From contig CAIOSL010000043.1 in NCBI GenBank assembly GCA_903861015.1, positions 1 through 17,074 on the forward strand: DNA of 17,074 bases, in the 5' to 3' direction. The notes beneath the pieces were generated by a model. It was not told where the DNA came from. It saw nothing but the letters and a program-made list of their open reading frames with translations, and did not search any database. The DNA comes from an uncultured bacterium (lineage in GTDB: Bacteria > Patescibacteriota > Saccharimonadia > Saccharimonadales > Saccharimonadaceae). Shown piece by piece: positions 1 to 9,900 of this stretch. Numbering within the stretch: position 1 is the stretch's first letter; every line of letters begins with the position of its first letter. The position numbers and the translations under genes were made by a program.

Positions 1-55
1 AAAAAGGCCGAGTTTATAAGATAAATAAAACATAAAAACCTACATTGATTGCAGT

Positions 56-84
56 TTGATTTATTAGTTTTTTTGGCTTATGAT
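56..84 (+). promoter_or_regulatory. Putative sigma70-type promoter for the first operon
   Basis: A TTGATT -35 box (56-61), a 17-base spacer and a TATGAT -10 box (79-84) are visible, matching the consensus at four and five of six positions. The predicted transcript start is near 91. An ATG at 80 that opens the same reading frame lies inside this -10 box, so it is unlikely to be the start codon of the first gene. The surrounding sequence (1-79) is AT-rich and shows no gene. Confidence 0.5.
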
Positions 85-124
85 TATAGGTGATATTCGT
101 CGCCAACGAATAGGGGTAGAACTC

Positions 125-340
125 GTGATCAATAAAGACATAATTCAAACCATTCGCGACAAAGAAATGGACCGCAAAGACTTCTTGAAATACAGCGGTC
201 TGTTTTTGCTTAGTATCGTTGGTTTAAAGACGATCATATCCCTGTTGACCCAGATGGACACCAGCAAACCCGTCACACTTCAACAACCAAAAGTCGAGGC
301 ATCGGGTCGCGGTTTTGGTGGTGGCAAGTACGGAGCCTAG
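125..340 (+). CDS. Small membrane-anchored protein with Tat-like RKDFLK signal motif
   Basis: I know of no named family for this 71-aa protein. I chose the GTG at 125 because AGGGG (112-116) sits eight bases upstream, while the ATG at 80 falls inside the predicted -10 box. An ATG at 167 (starting MDRKDFLK) is a second option and would put the signal at the very N-terminus. Residues 17-22 read RKDFLK, close to the twin-arginine consensus (RRxFLK) but with Arg-Lys. A hydrophobic stretch of about 17 residues follows (24-40), then a short polar segment and a Gly-rich tail ending GRGFGGGKYGA. This looks like a Tat signal or an N-terminal anchor with a small exposed tail. It is first in a tight run of genes: the next start is 3 bases after its stop, and that gene's ribosome site lies in this gene's last codons, so translation is probably coupled. 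Tat dependence is inference. Confidence 0.7.
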   Translation: MINKDIIQTIRDKEMDRKDFLKYSGLFLLSIVGLKTIISLLTQMDTSKPVTLQQPKVEASGRGFGGGKYGA

Positions 341-343
341 CCG

Positions 344-1042
344 ATGACGCAACAACGCTTACCGGTTGTTAACGGCGATGATGGCGCTTGGGGGGATATA
401 TTAAACCAGTTTTTGGCTAAAGAGCACTACGATACTGGCGTGGATAACGCGACCAATGGTGGTCATAAAAAAATAACGATTCGGCCGGGTACGACAGCGT
501 CTGGTACGGCACCGCTCAAATTTACATCTGGTGCGCTGATGGCGGCGCCAGAGGCCGGTGCGGTCGAGTTTTTGACCGACAAATTATATTTTACCCAAAG
601 TACCGGCAACGTTCGTAATACGATCGCTACGTACGACGATAGTTCGGGTGCTGCTGGTGATATTTATTATCGCAGTACGGCCGGGGTATTTACGCGCTTG
701 CCAATTGGTGACTCTAACCAGGTGTTGACGGCCTCGGGCAGTGGTTTGCCGGTTTGGGCAGTGCCGCCATCACGCAGCCGCTTGCTGATCGACCTGATGT
801 TTAACGATGCCTACGCCACGTCATATACCGAGTTGACAAATGATGTCTATGGCAACCCGTCCGAGGTGGGCGTTTGGGAAAATAGTTCCAAAGCAGTTAA
901 GTTGTTTACTAAAAACATTTATTATACCGGCGAAAATATTTCGGAAGTGGTCGTGACCAATAACTTAACCGGCGAAACTCTGACCACTTACATCTCGTAC
1001 TCTGGTGATGACATAACCCTAACCAAGGTCTATACTAGTTAG
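344..1042 (+). CDS. Phage-tail-type structural/adhesin protein, 232 aa
   Basis: GGAG at 332-335 lies eight bases before the ATG. The N-terminus (residues about 5-28) carries the pattern LPVVNGDDGAWGDILNQFL. This resembles the 'P-x-x-GGD-x-x-WG-x-x-LN-x-F' opening of many tail-fibre and tail-collar proteins. Residues about 45-95 (GTAPLKFTSG, PEAGAVEF, then LYFT) match a linker common in phage and metagenomic tail proteins, as I remember it. The C-terminal 80 residues are beta-rich and end in a paired-strand segment (ISEVVVTNNLTGETLTTYIS). There is no signal peptide and no membrane segment. It is the second gene of the operon, between the small anchor protein and a 47-aa protein. A tail-fibre tip, chaperone-like adaptor or trimeric adhesin are all possible. 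The tail-like assignment is by motif memory only. Confidence 0.75.
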   Translation: MTQQRLPVVNGDDGAWGDILNQFLAKEHYDTGVDNATNGGHKKITIRPGTTASGTAPLKFTSGALMAAPEAGAVEFLTDKLYFTQSTGNVRNTIATYDDSSGAAGDIYYRSTAGVFTRLPIGDSNQVLTASGSGLPVWAVPPSRSRLLIDLMFNDAYATSYTELTNDVYGNPSEVGVWENSSKAVKLFTKNIYYTGENISEVVVTNNLTGETLTTYISYSGDDITLTKVYTS

Positions 1043-1046
1043 TATT

Positions 1047-1190
1047 ATGCTGCAGTTTGTATCTGAAAAACCCAAAGACGGCAAAACCTATACACTGTAT
1101 CTGGATGTATCACGCTTGAAGTATGTCTTGGATATCGACGGCACCAAAAGTGACATCACCAAAGAAGAGTGGTTAAAGTTATGGCAATAA
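1047..1190 (+). CDS. Small charged protein, 47 aa, unknown function
   Basis: This short frame runs from ATG at 1047 to TAA at 1190, filling almost all of the gap between two long genes. It starts 4 bases after the upstream stop and ends 26 bases before the next start. The product begins MLQFVSEKPKDGKTYTLYLD and ends KEEWLKLWQ. It has a predicted strand-rich first half (TYTLYLD, KYVLDID), a mixed-charge middle and a Trp-containing amphipathic end. It has no signal or membrane segment. I do not recognise a family. The tight spacing and same strand argue that it is real, perhaps a small tail accessory or assembly factor. No strong ribosome site is visible, so coupling to the upstream gene is likely. 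Confidence 0.6.
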   Translation: MLQFVSEKPKDGKTYTLYLDVSRLKYVLDIDGTKSDITKEEWLKLWQ

Positions 1191-1216
1191 AACATATCAT
1201 AATCAGGGTATAACCA

Positions 1217-3799
1217 ATGTCATTCAGCTCTACCGGCAGCACAATTACGCAGACTGGTACCGATACTAGCTTGTCGGGTCTGACTGGTGTGTCCGGTATC
1301 AATGTCACCGACTATGGCCACTACAAACGTTACGAATTAAACGGTGGTGTTGATCTGATTATTAACGGCACGCTGACGATTGCTGGTGGCTCGCTGGGTG
1401 CTATTGGCGAACAGCTGATGATTCAGCCGTCGGGTTATGCCAAAAACACCATCAAAGTTAACGGCACGTTGACTATTGGTATTGATCAAGACCCGGTCTT
1501 GCAGCCAGACAATTACTTTGTGCCGGCCATTTGGCAGTCGGGGATATTTATTGGTGGGTCTAACGAAAGCACCGGCACGACCAACGATGGCGCTGGTACT
1601 TCGCCAACGATGTCGACCGTTTGGGTGGCCTCGGGGGCGACTTTTCGGATGTATGGCCAAAGCATGTTACTGACCGGTGCGTTCGCTAGCAGCGCCTCGG
1701 CCACCGAGCTAACGATTGTTGATTCGACGCTGCGCAACAGCTTTATGCAGCTTAATACGATTACGACGTTTGACGGCGTCAAATACCAAAAGATGAACAC
1801 CTCTGGCACGACTGACGGCGGTGGTATTGAATTAATTGCGCCATCTGGTGTGACAATCAACAACATGGCGATGCGGGGCACCAGCACAACTGCCTCGATG
1901 TTCAACTTTAATGCGGTTACGCCAATCAGTGCCGTCTATTCGGTTTATGGCGTGCCGTCACTGCCGATTGGTAATTTGGTCGGCAGCGGGCGCACGGATA
2001 CCTTTGATAATGCCCCTCTAATTAACTTCTATAACTGCGAGGATGGATCGGGCGGCAGCAACAGTTACGAGCTAACGGTCGATGCGCCGCGTTATGGTAT
2101 GGCTAATATCTATCAACAGATTGCTTATACCGTCAAAACCAGTGCCGGCGTAGCGATTCAGTACGCCTTAATACGACTGACTGGCAAGTACGGCTCGACG
2201 GTTTATACGGCCACAACCGATTCGGCTGGGTCAAGCGGTGTGATGAATATCTTGCTGGCCTATATGTACCGCAACGACAATACCGGCGCCAAGACATATT
2301 ATTGTAATAGTAACAACAGCAATGATGACTTTACACACCGAATTTATTCGTATTCTCACAACATTGGTTTGATGCCTAATATTGTTTTGAAAGGACTTAA
2401 TCCGGTAGCTTACCCATGGACGTTGTACGCTGACGCCGGTGTCAGTCGAACCGTTTCGGCCGCCGCCGCTTTGACGTCGATTGCTACCCTAAGTGACCTA
2501 TATGATGTCGCTAAATACTGGAAGATACAATCGGCCAACGCCGACTACCCGACCATCGATTCGCTTTTGGCGCTCAAAGATGGTGAGATTGTCGATTTGG
2601 GGGCGCAAAATATTGTTATTGACCCCAGTGCTTCGTCGGCCTTGTCGGTCAATAAATCCACCAATACGATTACGATCAAATCAACCGTCTTGGCGGTTGA
2701 CAGCAAGTTTAACACCCTCAAAACCAGCGGTACAATTAGCTTTCTAGGTGGGTCATCGTCGCCGTCCAAGATGAAGGGGACACTGATTTTGGCAACACCT
2801 GGTGTTATCGGCATTACGCTCGACAACATAACCCTCAATTTTGCAACGGCTGGCAATTACGACTTACGTACCTCGACTATTACTGGTACGCTGTCGCTGG
2901 TCAACAGCAGTGGTGGCGCGGTCACGGTCGACCTGGTACCGGGCCGAACTTTTGCCAATATTGGTCCAAGTATTACGGTAACATCGTCCATTGCCGTGAC
3001 GGTGACGGTTAATAATATTATTGCCGGCAGCCGTATTCAGGTTTACGATACATCTAACAACGTCGAACTTTGGAACGAAATCGTGCCGACGACGACATTC
3101 TCCAAGACCTATTCATACCTTAATAACATCGATGCTCGGGTTAGGTTGATGTATATTAACGGGGCAACCACGGCCTATAAGTGGTACAAGGCGACGGGCC
3201 TTGTCACGGCCTCGGGCTTTTCGATGAATGCCGCCCAGGAATTTAACAAGGTTTATACCGACAACAGCGTCGACGGGTCGACGGTGACCGAATGTTCGAT
3301 CAGTACCGATGGATTGGATATTTATATCGATGACCCCGACAATATCACGACGGGCCAGCGGATCTACAACTGGTACCAATATTATTTGTTTACGGCGACC
3401 GGTCTGGCGACTACTGACAGCCTGATAACCGCTATCGACTCGACCCACTTTATTTTTGACAATTCGATGCATATCAAAAACCTCGACACCGTTAACCCAC
3501 TCAATATTACTGGCGCCAACTTGACCCCGGTTAGCGGGCCAGCGACTAACGTTTTTGACCTGTCCAATGGGGCGTCAATGGCGGTTAATTACGAGCGCGT
3601 CGAGGGCTTTACCTTTGCCGGCGGTACAGGGTTATCGGTCGAGGAGCATAACTGGCTCAGCGACGCCAATACCAAGATTAATACTATGGCGCACGATGTT
3701 TGGGATATCCAAACAACCAACCTGACAACATCAGGCTCGATCGGCGAACACTTCCGCAAGAAGGTTTTGACGTCGAACAAATACATCCAATTGCGTTAA
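1217..3799 (+). CDS. Large beta-rich tail-fibre-like protein with shared C-terminal module, 860 aa
   Basis: The ATG at 1217 is preceded by AGGG (about 1206-1209). The protein is almost entirely Ser/Thr/Gly/Asn-rich beta sequence. Residues about 40-260 read like a right-handed beta-solenoid (GVDLIINGTLTIAGG, then IKVNGTLTIG). A middle region about 300-350 looks like an Ig/CNA-type fold (VKTSAGVAIQYALIRLTG). Residues about 415-480 (SIATLSDLYDVAKYW) match a module repeated in the giant protein downstream. Residues 527-860 are the C-terminal module shared with that protein. It contains IYNWYQYYLFTATG, an EEHNWL motif and a VWD..TTNLTTSGSIGEH motif. The last resembles the 'VWDE...H...GT.GE' ends of siphophage tail proteins. 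No signal peptide or membrane helix is seen, so any route out of the cell would have to be non-Sec (phage-like particle, lysis or an unknown exporter). A role as receptor-binding fibre or adhesin is inference. Confidence 0.8.
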   Translation: MSFSSTGSTITQTGTDTSLSGLTGVSGINVTDYGHYKRYELNGGVDLIINGTLTIAGGSLGAIGEQLMIQPSGYAKNTIKVNGTLTIGIDQDPVLQPDNYFVPAIWQSGIFIGGSNESTGTTNDGAGTSPTMSTVWVASGATFRMYGQSMLLTGAFASSASATELTIVDSTLRNSFMQLNTITTFDGVKYQKMNTSGTTDGGGIELIAPSGVTINNMAMRGTSTTASMFNFNAVTPISAVYSVYGVPSLPIGNLVGSGRTDTFDNAPLINFYNCEDGSGGSNSYELTVDAPRYGMANIYQQIAYTVKTSAGVAIQYALIRLTGKYGSTVYTATTDSAGSSGVMNILLAYMYRNDNTGAKTYYCNSNNSNDDFTHRIYSYSHNIGLMPNIVLKGLNPVAYPWTLYADAGVSRTVSAAAALTSIATLSDLYDVAKYWKIQSANADYPTIDSLLALKDGEIVDLGAQNIVIDPSASSALSVNKSTNTITIKSTVLAVDSKFNTLKTSGTISFLGGSSSPSKMKGTLILATPGVIGITLDNITLNFATAGNYDLRTSTITGTLSLVNSSGGAVTVDLVPGRTFANIGPSITVTSSIAVTVTVNNIIAGSRIQVYDTSNNVELWNEIVPTTTFSKTYSYLNNIDARVRLMYINGATTAYKWYKATGLVTASGFSMNAAQEFNKVYTDNSVDGSTVTECSISTDGLDIYIDDPDNITTGQRIYNWYQYYLFTATGLATTDSLITAIDSTHFIFDNSMHIKNLDTVNPLNITGANLTPVSGPATNVFDLSNGASMAVNYERVEGFTFAGGTGLSVEEHNWLSDANTKINTMAHDVWDIQTTNLTTSGSIGEHFRKKVLTSNKYIQLR
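2795..3799 (+). repeat. C-terminal module copy A (334 codons plus stop)
   Basis: This is the first of two copies of a module that ends both large proteins; the other copy is at 11157-12161. Both are exactly 1005 bases counting the stop codon and align with no gap at protein level. By manual count about three quarters of the last 189 residues are identical, including long invariant runs such as RIYNWYQYYLFTATG, IDSTHFIFDNS and KNLDTVNPLNITGAN. The DNA has drifted further than the protein, mostly at third positions, which suggests an old duplication kept by selection. Confidence 0.9.
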
Positions 3800-3819
3800 A
3801 GTTAAATACGGTTTTTAGA

Positions 3820-3849
3820 GTGACACAAGATTATTATTTGTGTTAAAAT
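3820..3849 (+). promoter_or_regulatory. Putative promoter for the giant gene
   Basis: GTGACA (3820-3825, five of six to the -35 consensus), an 18-base spacer and TAAAAT (3844-3849) with an upstream TG (3841-3842, extended -10 form) are visible in the 121-base gap between the two large genes. The predicted start near 3856 leaves a leader of about 65 bases. No close ribosome site precedes the ATG at 3921. An inverted repeat lies inside the spacer (listed separately). Confidence 0.45.
3823..3843. promoter_or_regulatory. Inverted repeat overlapping the promoter (possible operator)
   Basis: ACACAA (3823-3828) and TTGTGT (3838-3843) form a six-base dyad with a nine-base AT-rich centre, placed exactly between and over the -35 and -10 boxes. 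No T-run follows, so it does not look like a terminator. A repressor site is possible but unproven; a six-base dyad in AT-rich DNA can occur by chance. Confidence 0.3.
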
Positions 3850-3920
3850 TAGATCACTATGGTGGCATGCAAAGGGTAGCAAGATAACAAACTAGATAAG
3901 AAGCAGTCTGACAGTTATTT

Positions 3921-6900
3921 ATGGCAACACAAACAATCAGTACAAACGTCAATGTCGATGAAATAGGCTACTCTTTTATTGGCACGATTTCGGCATCGGC
4001 GTCGTGCTATCAGTCTGAATACGGCTATAACACCTACAATGCACGTACTATGTCAGCAACCCTAAGCTGGACCGGCGTGGCATGTGGTGATGGACACGCA
4101 GTTTTTATAGCCAGCGGTTCGCAGGTTAATAACGTAATGCATGACGGCAAGGTTAACCCGGTCGCCAATGGTAATTTAATGCCGACTGCATCCAGCTGGA
4201 CCGACATTGCTTATGGTGGTGGTACTTATGTAGCGGTCGCTACGGTTAGCGCAATCGCTTCGACGATGAGCTTAACGCGCGGCGAACTGTGGACCAACCA
4301 GGCTTTGCCGGTATCGACAACCTGGGCTTCGATCGCTGCGGGAGTGCCGTCGGGTACCGGTGTTTGGACATTTGTGGCGGTTACGTCATCGACCGCTAAC
4401 TTTGCTTACTCAACCAATCGCGGCGTCAGCTGGACGGGCGGTACTCTGCCGTCGTCGGGCAGCTGGAAGGTTAGGTTCGGTAACGGCCGGTTTTTGGCAA
4501 TACGCAACGGTAACGCCACGGCACTGTACAGTACCGATGGTATTAACTGGAATACCTCAACCTTGCCGTCGGCCGCCAGCTGGACCGACCTGGCCTACAA
4601 TAATAGTATCTGGGTGGCCGTGGCTAACACTAACGCCTCGGCCTATTCAACGGACAACGGCGCCAGTTGGACGGCCTCGACAATGCCAGCTTCGGGTTCG
4701 TGGAAGATTGCTGCCGGCAAGACGATCGAGGGTTACCAGATGTTTGTGGCGATTGCCTCCAGTACCACCAGTGGTGCCTATTCGACCAACGGCTATACTT
4801 GGTATACGTTTGCGGCGCCTAACGGGGCGATTTTGCGTTTGGTTTGGCTGCCATTATCATGGTCGTCACTAGATGCCTTGATTATTAACAATAACGCGAC
4901 AGTGACGGTCAATACCAACCAGGTCAAGTCGTGGAGCGCGATCACGATCAACTCGGGCACGCTCAATATAGTCAACTCATCGACATCGACGGCTAATCGC
5001 TTTTTGATGGGAGGCAACTACAGTACTAGCCAGCGGTCGATCACAACCTTTGGTTTGGGCACGGTTAATATGGCCGGGGCTCGTATTCAGATTGGTACCG
5101 GTACTGGTGTGGCCGGACAGACTTTTACAGTACCATATACCGACTACGTGGCTTCTATCTGGGTCGAGACTGGCAATGGTACTAATACCTACGAACAATG
5201 GCTGAATGTCACCAAGGCTTATGGTCTGCATCCACCGATTTGGCGCAGGGACGGTTTGTATAACGTGGCATCGGGCAAACATGGCAATTATTTTGTTCAG
5301 GGTGCTAATGCGGTATCGACCTATGGCGGCTTTACGATATCTGGCGGTGTGACATATGGCACCAAGTTTGTCTACGTAACATCAACCGCCGGTGTCTTGC
5401 CGGGCGCATCAATCTCGGGCACTGGTATCGTCTGGAACTCGGTCGTCGAACAAGTAGTTAGTTCGACAGTATTACGATTGCATACTCCAACCACAGTCTC
5501 GGCTGGTCCAAACACCTATACAGTCTTTAACCCGATGGCCGCCCAGATGAACTCGACGCTGACTGTTGGCGATGGTACGCACGGCAATGTGGTGCCCAGT
5601 GGCGCCAGGGTGTGGATACCAAATATTATGATGACCGATGTCTTGCCGTGTATGGCGACATACAGCAGTACTATATCGTATTACGGCGGTATTACACTGA
5701 CTAACGCTGGCAAGTTCTATGCCGATACTTGTTTGTTTGACTTGATTTACGGCAACTTTAACCAGGCAACACTGGTGTCGCTAAATTACGTAGGTGTGGT
5801 TTATATGTTCCAGATAGCCAAGGTAACGTCGCTGTCGATTACTAACTTTGGTATATCGAACAGTCCCGCTAGGCATTGGTACCCGGCCAACTCAATTGGG
5901 TGGAATTTCGTCTATTTTTCAAGTCAGTCCTATGAATATATATACTTAACCTATTGCCCTAATGCGCGTTTGGATAATATTCACATTGTAAATTACGGTG
6001 GATCAGGGCTGATTGGGTCGGCTAACGCTAGCGATACTGTCGCCGGTATGGTAACTTTTGCAAACGGTTGTGATGGTGCGATCTGTACTAACTTACGTCA
6101 AACGACACTTGCCGCCCGTGGTGGTGGCCCAGCCGTAGCGGCTCACTTTTCGTCTAACATATTATTTAATAATATCGAAAGTTATGGTAACGGTGGACAG
6201 TTGGGGGCGATTTCTTACGGATCGAACATTACGGTCTCGAACGTCAAGTTTAAACCCGGTTATTTAAACGAGTATATGGGCGCTAATTACTCAAACTCGT
6301 ATTTGAATCGTATTCTGCGGGATGCTTCAAATAATATATTGACTACGGGTAAGTACTATATCAAAGTCCGTAACTTTTATGACTACGGTAGTTTCTATTG
6401 GGTCTCGGGACATTACCTGGATATGCCAGTGGTGTTGTTCCAGGTTTGGTCCGATGCGCAGCGCGGAAGAATGGTGTACGGCGGCGCGTATCCCAACGGT
6501 GTTGTGAATACGGTCGTTATATCTTTTCTTAACTTGGCTCCAATCGCATCGCAGACACCAGCTATAGAAATATACCGCTCAACAACGACTGGCTTTTCGA
6601 CGCGTGATGTCACAACGCTTTTGACTAGACAGAACTACAACGTTAACGCCTACGCTGATAACGGCGCCGGTTCGCTAACGGCGCCGATTAACGGCACAAC
6701 TTATTATTATGTGGTGCGAAAGTACTTTGGTGGCTTTAGCTTGGCAAGCTGTACGGTCAGCTCGGGCACACCCAACCTAACAACTACCTCTAACCTTAAC
6801 GCCTTTAGCACGGTTGGTAACGTTAGGGGTGACGTGGGAACCAACGTTTTGTATTTTGCGGGCCTTTATGACTATTCGGGTGGTTTCGGTGCACTGACAC

Positions 6901-9900
6901 CAGGCATGCCGGTAACGGCAACCGGTATCCCGGGCGGCACAACTATAACCAGCATATCGGATGACGGAATGACGTGCGTTATATCCAACTACCTAACAGC
7001 CAACTTGCTGGGGGTAAACGTATCCTACGGCTTTACCGCCGGCATGGTGGTTTACCATGCCAACCTGCCACCCGATACGCGCATATTAACAATTAACTCT
7101 AACACCAGCGCCACTTTAACTAAAAACGCTACATCCTTGATTTCGGCGGCTACGGTCGTTTTGCTGAGCGGTTTTTATGAAACACCAGAATTTGAAGCGA
7201 CGCCGTATACTCTCAACGCTAGTACTAACCTGTTGTTGCAGTCATATACTTTAGATAACGCCTCGTGGACCAAAACCAATGCCTATGTGACGCCTAATAT
7301 GCGCTACACAACTTCAAACGATAGCCTTATCGCTATAAGTGGTTCGACATCATACGCTACGGCGGATCGTATTTATATTCCCGCAGCCTCGGGGACTTTA
7401 TCTCAGACGGTTGCTACTTCGATTGGCCTAAGCTACACTTTCACTATATGGATAGTGCAGGAGGTATCGGTATTCCAGCCTGATAACAACGTAACTGGCC
7501 AGATTCAACTAGGCACGGCTACTCAGACATTTACAGGCTCGTCTAATGCGCAGAAGATCTCGGTAGCTTTTACCGCCACGGCCACTACAACAACGGCGAC
7601 CATACAGGTTAACTCAAACAGTGCGATTTATACTGTAACCAATACCACCGTTACTACCAACTACATAACGGTTAACTCTACTACAGGCCTTATACCTGGT
7701 CAGATGGTAACTTTTAGCGGTACTACATTCGGAAATATTATAGGTGCAGGTACCGTCTACTACGTCAAACAAATCATTAGCTTAACTCAGTTTACGATTT
7801 CGGCGTCATATGTAGTGGATATGACTGCTGCGGCCGTCTTTGCCTTAACGACAGCCTCTGGAACAATGACATGTGTGATTGTTTATTACTTGTGTGTCGG
7901 TAATGCTCAAGTGGAGTTAACCTCTACTGCTTATGGTTTGCCGATCGCTACAACCACCACGACGTATACGTTCACACCAATAAATGTCACCAGCGCTGTG
8001 TCGTTTGTAAAGGATCAGTATACCGGCACTCAGATTGGCTTCAACAACCCGTCGACCACTAACATAACTAGGTATTGGGAATTGTTTTTGGGTACGACAT
8101 CTGGCTTTACGCCATCAGAGAGCAACATGATTATGACTAACTATGGCACTAACGCCAATGCCTTGTATGCTTATTCGGGCACTAATATGGTTTATGATAC
8201 CGTTACCCAAGATCAGCCATGGGGTATGGGTGGTTATGGCTTGTCGGTCTTGTATGCGGCATCGTCGGCCCAGGTATTGTTTCGCAACATAACCATACCG
8301 ATTAACGGGCGTAAGTTTAGTATTCTAGACTGTTCGTCGGCTGCGCCAATCGTCACCATGGCCAACTGTCAATTCGATTATTACCAAAACTATATCAGCT
8401 CACTCTACCCAATTGTTACGGCCAACTCGACCAAATCTTTGACCATCAAGAACACACGCAGTAATCTGTATGATATACCGCACTCAATTACTACATTACA
8501 GACTGCGATTAGGGGATTGTTTGGCGGAAAATCCACATCTACAAACAATACATACGACCCACGCTGGACATTGGGCAGCTCTCAGGATGGCGACCAGGCT
8601 AGCTATACAGCCATGTACGACGACAACTTCCACGAATTATACACCGGTACGACGACTGGTATTATGCGGCTTAACTTTACCGAGTCGTTGCTGGCGTCCA
8701 AACCCTATACTGTCGTGTCAGGCAACCCAAGGTTTGACGATACCGGCAAGTTGTATTTTTACAACCCTGGTGATTCGATTGAATTCATTTGGGATCACAA
8801 AATATTGGGCGTGTCGGGCTTTCAAAATGCCATGCCGCGCATGAACGGTGTTGATTTGGGGCCAGATCGCACAACTAACTTCTGTTTGGTGACAGAATAC
8901 GCTGTTGATACCGGTTCGGGCTATGGGTCTTACAAGACATTGACCAAGGCCAACCTAATAACCGAGACAGTTTCGGCCTCGACGGGCTTTAAGTTTAAAA
9001 TACGTTTTACGGCCTATGCTGGTATGAAGATCACCACGCAGACTTCATTATTTGTGCTGAACGAAACTATTAACGGTTTGACGTCTGGTGCCACGGCGCG
9101 CGTTATTGCCATCGAGAATAATAACCTCAGTTCGAACAGTAGCTCGATTAACGTCGATACGATATCGGGCGTATTTGCGCCGGGCGAAACGATTAGGTCC
9201 AGCGTTACGACACGCGGTACCAACAGTGCTACCAACGGTTTTGCCCTCTATCCATCATTTACGTCATATATCAACGCCCTAGAGATCTATACCAACGTCG
9301 ATCAGACGGTCATGTACCCGGTTTTCTCGGCCACCTTTACGATCACCCAGCTAGTATATGGCAGTTATATCGGTATTTTGAACGATGGTAGCGCCCTTGT
9401 ATCTTACGGTACATCGACCTTAACTTATGCCTATACATACGACTATTACGCCACCTATACCTATTCGTACGTTGTGCGCAAACCAGGTTACGGCGAAGTT
9501 CGCAGTACTTGGCTGACATTGTCGACCGATCAGTCGACTTTAGCTATTCAAACGTTATTCCGTAACGTATTGGATGCCAGCGGCTATACCGGCATAGCAA
9601 TTAACGGTGTTGCCAAGACGATAACCGTAACGTCCAGCCATAGCCTGCTAGAGCTGTACGACTACGCCCAGTGGTGGTCCTGCCAGATGACCAACATGAC
9701 CTACGATGTGCCGATGACAATATCGGTCGACCAAAAGAATATTTATTTGACAACTGGTTGGACGTTGATCGTCAGTGGTGCCGGGGTAATTGTATCTGAT
9801 ACCACCCGGTCCTTAGCCGGTACGATCTCGACCGTTAGTGGCGGCTTGTACTTGGATATTACCGGCGCCGTTTGGACGGCCAGCGGCAATACGTATTATG

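Noticed and set aside
1513-1905. 130-aa minus-strand open frame
   Set aside because: Antisense to the 860-aa gene, no ribosome site, low-complexity mirror of the coding strand.
4360-4872. 170-aa plus-strand open frame inside the giant gene
   Set aside because: Arg/Pro-rich translation with no domain pattern, lying wholly within the strongly patterned frame of the 2746-aa protein; a product of codon bias (many TCG, ACG and CCG codons).
8470-8844. 124-aa plus-strand open frame
   Set aside because: Out-of-frame shadow within the giant gene, with an incoherent composition and no start signals.
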